DNA of 64,000 nt from Bacteroidetes bacterium UBA2475 (lineage in GTDB: Bacteria > Bacteroidota > Bacteroidia > B-17B0 > Aurantibacillaceae). Made by a program: the position numbers and the translations under genes. The notes below the pieces were generated by a model. The model did no database searches and was not told the origin of the DNA. It saw only the letters and a program-made list of their open reading frames with translations. Below are positions 59,585-64,000 of the stretch, piece after piece. Within the stretch, counting starts at the first letter, position 1. Every line of letters starts with the position of its first letter. Location: contig DDPF01000016.1 in NCBI GenBank assembly GCA_002342065.1, positions 1 through 64,000 on the forward strand. The letters run 5' to 3'.

Positions 59585-61072
59585 TTACCAAACTATTAAT
59601 TTTAACTGAAACTTCGCATCTTCTTCCTGCGAAGAAAGTACAAATTGTGAATCAGTTAAAGTAATAATGGAAGGACTTTTTGATTTTAAGATATCGTCTA
59701 GCGCTGTTAACTGGTATATTTTATTTACCAGTCCCAAAACTGTATAATTAATGTTGTTCTTTTTAATATCCGAGCGGGTAAGCAACCATACCGGATTATT
59801 ATCTATAATTTTAAATTGTTTTTTTATAGGGAAGTTGAGGCTTTTATAAAAGAAGGTTTCAAATTGCGAGAGGCTATCAATACAAATTTTACCATTCATA
59901 TCCATTTTATCGGTATTAAAATAATATTTTTCTATCATTTGGTTAGTGCCTAAAGAATTTTTTTCAAGCACCAGGCTTTCGTCTTCGGGTGTTAACTGAT
60001 AAGAAATTGTATTTGCGTATAAATAACAAAGCGTGTTGTCGGTATTTTTATAAATATCTCCTTCAAAAGATAATGCACCTATGACACTTTTAGTCAGCTT
60101 ATCCATTCTTAAAATATAATTGGAAATTATTTTTTTAGAAGTTGTTTTTGGTTCGTTCACCGGGATCTTTATATCCTGTTTTGACAGTACCTCTCCGGCA
60201 GAATCTATTTCAATAATATAAACAGAAACAGCCGGGGCATTTGAAATGGCTAATTTGTTTCCCATCTGATCGAGTTGGGCTGCTGTAAAACGCTGTCCCA
60301 TTATAGTGGTGGTCCGTTTAGCAGTATCAACTATAAAAGTACCGTATTGATAAGAAGTGGTTTCGCCTTTATCGTTTAATTTTGTGCCGCGAGTTAATTT
60401 TCCTGTATTGGCATTTACTTTTAAGATCCATTGCCCGAATTTTAAGCCTCCGGTTACATTCACATATAACATTACTGAATTTTTATCTGCATAAAAAATA
60501 TGGGCAGAGTTAATGTTCTTTCGCTCAAAAGGGAATTGCCATTTAGGTTCATATTCAAAATTTTGCAATTCAGATTTTAGCTCATATTTATTTAAATAAA
60601 ATTGTTTGCCACCGGTATCGGTTTGATTCTTGATCGTATAAACAGAGTTCTTGTAATAAAATAATTCGCTCTCAAAATTAGAGATGCTGTTCAGCCTTGC
60701 TACATCCACATTTTCGATTGTGGCTACGCGTTCAAATAATTTATTCAAACGCAAAATAGTGATCAGTTTTTTATCTTTGCGCTGCACATATACATTTAAA
60801 AATCCATGAAGTGTATCAGAGAATAATTGCAAAAAATTATCCTGAGCTATTTTACCAAGATCTACCGTTAAACTATCCAAAACTTTTAATTGCTTATCGA
60901 GTTTATAAATAACACAAGTGGCGTTTTGTTTTTGACTACCAATACCAAAAGAGTAGAGGCTACCATTAAATAACTGGCTGTTACCTTTGCTTAAATTAAA
61001 TTGTTTGTTTTGCGCGAATAGAATTGGCACCAAAAAATAAAACAGAAATGTGTATTTAATATTAACTTTCAA
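59585..61072 (-). CDS. hypothetical secreted protein
   Basis: 495 residues, TTG start at 61072, signal peptide (FYFLVPILFAQ). Long beta-rich sequence with repeated short strands that could form a propeller, but no blade motif is clear. No T9SS sorting domain at the C-terminus. The first 11 bp overlap the MFS gene end, so the two are translationally coupled. Confidence 0.65.
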   Translation of the reverse strand: MKVNIKYTFLFYFLVPILFAQNKQFNLSKGNSQLFNGSLYSFGIGSQKQNATCVIYKLDKQLKVLDSLTVDLGKIAQDNFLQLFSDTLHGFLNVYVQRKDKKLITILRLNKLFERVATIENVDVARLNSISNFESELFYYKNSVYTIKNQTDTGGKQFYLNKYELKSELQNFEYEPKWQFPFERKNINSAHIFYADKNSVMLYVNVTGGLKFGQWILKVNANTGKLTRGTKLNDKGETTSYQYGTFIVDTAKRTTTIMGQRFTAAQLDQMGNKLAISNAPAVSVYIIEIDSAGEVLSKQDIKIPVNEPKTTSKKIISNYILRMDKLTKSVIGALSFEGDIYKNTDNTLCYLYANTISYQLTPEDESLVLEKNSLGTNQMIEKYYFNTDKMDMNGKICIDSLSQFETFFYKSLNFPIKKQFKIIDNNPVWLLTRSDIKKNNINYTVLGLVNKIYQLTALDDILKSKSPSIITLTDSQFVLSSQEEDAKFQLKLIVW

Positions 61073-62330
61073 TTAATCCTTTTTCCTCGCGTTTGTTATA
61101 GTCTAATATAAGTAAATAATACATGATCACACCAAAACCGTATAATGCAGATGTAATTAAAAATATATTCACGAACTGGAAACCATGCGATAATAAGATC
61201 TTTACCATAAAACCACTTAACACCCAGCTACCACTCCAAATAGCTGCTGTAAGTGCACTAGTAATTTCGCGATTATGTTTGCCAACATAATTTAAAACTA
61301 TTTCGGTGGTCATTGGTCCCGCCATATTCATTAAAGGCTGGCGCAGCAAATAACAAATTGCTGCAATTACAACCGCAACAGAATATTGACTATAAAATTG
61401 TGTTGTTGCTAAAGCTACTAATGAAATTACTGCTAATGATTGTGTAGTTGGAATGGCTATTTTATAACCAATATCCTTTTTTATTTTTGGCACCAGCATA
61501 GCACTGTATGCAACCAAAACAGCAGCAACGGCACTTAAAACAGAAAAACCTCCTTTATCCACATGATGGATCTTATCAAAAAATAAACTTATAAACGGAA
61601 TGGTCAATCCTGCACCGGTTGCAATAATAAGTGTAGGTATAAGTGCTTTAAATATAAGAAACCAATCGGTTGGACGGGCTTTGCTTTTTTTAGTTTCCGG
61701 TTTGTCGAAATGTTCAGATTCTACTTCTTTAAATTTTTTGATCTTCATTAAATAGAACAGGCCACCAAAACCAAGAACAGAAAAAAGAAGGAGAATAAAT
61801 TGTTCATCAAAAAAAACAGGGTTTATTTTATCAAGTATAGCGATGATAACGCCGCTTACTATGCCACCAAAACTCCAGGTGCTGTAACTTAACGAAATAC
61901 CGGCAGTATGGTTTTCTTTTTTAGAGTTACGCAAAATAAATGGCGCTATCGGTATTTGCATAAAGGTGAATGAAGCTCCCCAAAGTAAAAGAGAAATAAG
62001 CGTAAGATATTTTAATTGGAACATGATAGAAAGTACAATGGCAATTCCAAAAACGGGAACACAAAAGTTAGAAAGGTAAAAGAGAGGCATCAACTTTCGT
62101 CCTTTTATAATTTTACCCAGGGGTAAGGCCAAAATAAAAACCCCTAAGAACCTGAACGTGATAAAAAGGGCAATTTCTTCATCCGTAAAGCCTTTTCGGG
62201 TCATATAAAGGGGTAAGATGTTCATAAAAGTGGCATTAACCATCTGTATAAAGAACTCAGAAACGATAACATTTAGCACCGCTTTCTCAATATTTTTATA
62301 ATCTTTTATAAATGAAAACATCCTAGACAT
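61062..62330 (-). CDS. major facilitator superfamily transporter
   Basis: 422 residues with 12 helices. The loop between helices 2 and 3 reads LPLGKIIKGRKLMPL, a degenerate form of the MFS motif GxxxDxxGRR; LVPKIKKDIGYKIAIP lies at the matching place of the second half. Substrate unknown. It overlaps the following secreted protein gene by 11 bp. Confidence 0.85.
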   Translation of the reverse strand: MSRMFSFIKDYKNIEKAVLNVIVSEFFIQMVNATFMNILPLYMTRKGFTDEEIALFITFRFLGVFILALPLGKIIKGRKLMPLFYLSNFCVPVFGIAIVLSIMFQLKYLTLISLLLWGASFTFMQIPIAPFILRNSKKENHTAGISLSYSTWSFGGIVSGVIIAILDKINPVFFDEQFILLLFSVLGFGGLFYLMKIKKFKEVESEHFDKPETKKSKARPTDWFLIFKALIPTLIIATGAGLTIPFISLFFDKIHHVDKGGFSVLSAVAAVLVAYSAMLVPKIKKDIGYKIAIPTTQSLAVISLVALATTQFYSQYSVAVVIAAICYLLRQPLMNMAGPMTTEIVLNYVGKHNREITSALTAAIWSGSWVLSGFMVKILLSHGFQFVNIFLITSALYGFGVIMYYLLILDYNKREEKGLIES

Positions 62331-62641
62331 GCAGGTTTCGTGAGCTTAAAGGGCAAATAGGATGTTTTTTTTTGGCTGAAAATTGCTGCATTTATGGATT
62401 TTTGTTTTGCGCTCTGCAATAATAAAAGTATCAATAAGTTGCAAAAAATGCAAATAAGCTCTTTTCTTCAATGGCTAAGCATCAATTTCATGCTTTTTTG
62501 GGAATAACCGGGTTCAAAATTATACTTATTCATTTTTTCAAAATATTGGTGGCGATAAGCAGTTTCATCAGGGCTTTGAATGGGACTAATTTTGTTTCAA
62601 CAAATAACTTAAATAATTAATCAATTAAAAAACTAGAAAAC
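62331..62641. other. gene-free stretch between divergent genes
   Basis: AT-rich sequence with no coding frame, RNA gene or clear -7 box that I can find. It must carry promoters for the MFS gene (-) and the gene at 62642 (+). Confidence 0.4.
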
Positions 62642-63541
62642 ATGAAAACTCAAAACAAACAAACAAACAACTTAAACAAGGGATTACTAACATTATGTTT
62701 ATCATTTATTTTTTGCGGTGCAATTAACGCTCAGGATAAAATGCTTTTAAAGAATGGAGAAGAGTTAGATGTAAAAGTAACGGAAGTAACTTCTACAGAA
62801 ATAAAGTATAAAAATTTTGACAATCTTACCGGACCTACACGTATAGTTTATAGGTCTGAAGTTTTTTCGGTTAAATATGAAAATGGCGCTAAAGATGTTT
62901 TTGCTACCGAAGCAAAAAAAGAAGTATCCAATGTTGAAATGGTTAGTCATCCTCAAATTATCATTCAACAACCGGCAGAGCCAAATAAATTTGAGCCGGA
63001 TTCTTCAGATTTTGCGAAAGTAAAACGTAAAAGATTTGGCGGACCACGTATTGGTGTAACGTATATTTCTCCGGGTACTTCTTCAGATTATTTAAGCAGT
63101 GAAGGTAAACAACCGGTGCTTACTCAATTTGGATGGCAGTTTGAAGGAAGGTTATTTACAGTAGAAGGTAACACACAAGGTATAATTGAATTTATACCAT
63201 TAATTGGTGGTGTTGAACAAGGTATGTTCATACCAAGTGCAAGTTTATTAATTGGTATAAGAGGTGGTGAAAAAAGAATGTTTGAATTTGCAATGGGCCC
63301 AAACTTTTCAGTTACCCGCGATTATAAAAGAGATCTAACTGTACAAACCGGTGTTGTAATAGCGTTTGGAACCAGTTTTAAACATGGTAATATTAATTTC
63401 CCTGTAAATCTTGCTTTTGTACCATCAATTGGAAGTAAACATGATGTATATAATGCCGATTCAAATACATACACAAAGCAAAGTTTTCAAACAGGTTGTA
63501 GATTATCATTGGTTGTAGGATTTAATTCAAGAAAAAAATAG
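62642..63541 (+). CDS. hypothetical envelope protein with 'DNLTGP' module
   Basis: 299 residues, signal peptide (FCGAINAQ). Residues ~35-80 form a small module reading KMLLKNGEELDVKVTEV, EIKYKNFDNLTGPTRIVYRS and SVKYENGAKDVF, a pattern frequent in Bacteroidota secreted proteins (name and function unknown). The remainder (~125-299) looks like a beta-barrel ending GCRLSLVVGFNSRKK. The next gene carries the same module. Confidence 0.7.
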   Translation: MKTQNKQTNNLNKGLLTLCLSFIFCGAINAQDKMLLKNGEELDVKVTEVTSTEIKYKNFDNLTGPTRIVYRSEVFSVKYENGAKDVFATEAKKEVSNVEMVSHPQIIIQQPAEPNKFEPDSSDFAKVKRKRFGGPRIGVTYISPGTSSDYLSSEGKQPVLTQFGWQFEGRLFTVEGNTQGIIEFIPLIGGVEQGMFIPSASLLIGIRGGEKRMFEFAMGPNFSVTRDYKRDLTVQTGVVIAFGTSFKHGNINFPVNLAFVPSIGSKHDVYNADSNTYTKQSFQTGCRLSLVVGFNSRKK

Positions 63542-63571
63542 GTTGTTTAAACTGAATTAAAAAGAACCATA

Positions 63572-64000
63572 ATGAAAACAAAAAAAATATATCTGTTAGC
63601 AGCTCTCGTTCTTATAATAGCAGTGTTTTCTAAGTGCACCATGCAAAAGCGGACATATAGAAGTGGTTATTATGTAAGTTGGAACAAAAAAGCAAATATT
63701 ATTTCGGAGTTCGCTAGAAAAACGGAGATAAAAAAAGAAAAGCCAAAGGAAGAAATTGTATTTGAACCTATCGCGAAAAAAGATAATGAGATTCAAAAAC
63801 TTTTACTTGCGTCGGTTAATAAGCATGAAAATAATGTGCTTAAGCGATCAACTATAAAACCACTAAAACTAATTAATGATAGTTGTGGCGACAGAATAAT
63901 ACTCCGAAATGCCGATGAAGTTGACGCAAAGATCTTAGAAATAGATAAGTATTTTGTAAGATATAAACGCTGCGATAACTTAACCGGCCCTATGGTAATT
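63572..64000 (+). CDS. lipoprotein with 'DNLTGP' module (partial, runs off right edge)
   Basis: Open frame of 143 codons from ATG 63572 to the window end. Lipobox VFSKC after a hydrophobic signal (YLLAALVLIIAVFSKC). A charged Lys/Glu linker leads into LINDSCGDRIILRNADEVDAKILEI and YKRCDNLTGPMVI, the same module as in the gene 30 bp upstream. The two probably form an operon and arose by duplication of this module. Confidence 0.75.
   Translation, partial: MKTKKIYLLAALVLIIAVFSKCTMQKRTYRSGYYVSWNKKANIISEFARKTEIKKEKPKEEIVFEPIAKKDNEIQKLLLASVNKHENNVLKRSTIKPLKLINDSCGDRIILRNADEVDAKILEIDKYFVRYKRCDNLTGPMVI

Overview
This window is a low-GC stretch of a Bacteroidota chromosome. The evidence is consistent: -7 boxes of the TAnnTTTG type, many secreted proteins ending in type IX secretion (T9SS) type A sorting domains, SprB/PKD repeats, OmpA proteins with thrombospondin type 3 repeats, a short AtpC next to AtpD, DUF4293, and small lipoproteins with SCKK-type lipoboxes. 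The enzymes (F-type ATPase, an MbnH-like di-heme protein, methionine sulfoxide reductases) fit an aerobic or microaerobic free-living heterotroph. I cannot assign the family or genus from the sequence alone. I see no rRNA, tRNA, CRISPR array, transposase or prophage.

Layout. 1-1.3 kb: the left edge holds a long DUF4291 protein that runs off the window, headed by a 91-bp compound palindrome resembling an integron attC site. 1.3-7.5 kb: a PD40/SPOR envelope protein, a secreted LRR protein, ribF and atpD-atpC. 7.6-16.7 kb: an orphan sensor kinase, an M43 T9SS metalloprotease, recG, an aspartate/glutamate racemase-family protein and an OmpA protein. 16.7-21.3 kb: rarA, a lipoprotein MsrA, and accA-efp, where EF-P has an unusual tip residue. 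21.8-24.1 kb: an MbnP/MbnH-like lipoprotein pair with a third small lipoprotein. 24.1-28.7 kb: a pseudogene remnant, a PhnP-like hydrolase, a striking 17-residue tandem-repeat protein, msrC-ligA and a single-domain response regulator. 28.7-32.1 kb: a methyltransferase overlapping an HTTM-domain membrane protein, and lipoproteins.

32.1-33.0 kb is an 860-bp gene-free block packed with inverted and direct repeats. 33-42 kb is a six-gene co-directional block on the minus strand: a TTG-started BamA/TamA-like barrel, four tandem paralogous secreted 'choice-of-anchor B' beta-propeller proteins with T9SS tails, and a 3-hydroxyacyl-CoA dehydrogenase. 42-48 kb has small envelope proteins, a GNAT enzyme, an ABC exporter and a 3-hydroxybutyrate-dehydrogenase-like SDR. 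48-57 kb carries two paired transport units: SulP transporter plus beta-carbonic anhydrase (overlapping by one base), and a Kup potassium transporter plus BBP2-type porin. A UbiA-type prenyltransferase and an M28 peptidase lie between them. 57-64 kb holds an M23/LysM peptidoglycan hydrolase, DUF4293, an MFS transporter, and two adjacent genes sharing a small 'DNLTGP' module, the second cut by the right edge.

Across the window, short intergenic palindromic repeats recur. One family, built of 9-bp units around a C-GAT core, occurs three times. Several promoters place the -7 box only 4-10 nt before the start codon, suggesting leaderless or nearly leaderless transcripts. Non-ATG starts (TTG, GTG) are common. 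All functional assignments rest on recognisable motifs read by eye; no database search was run.
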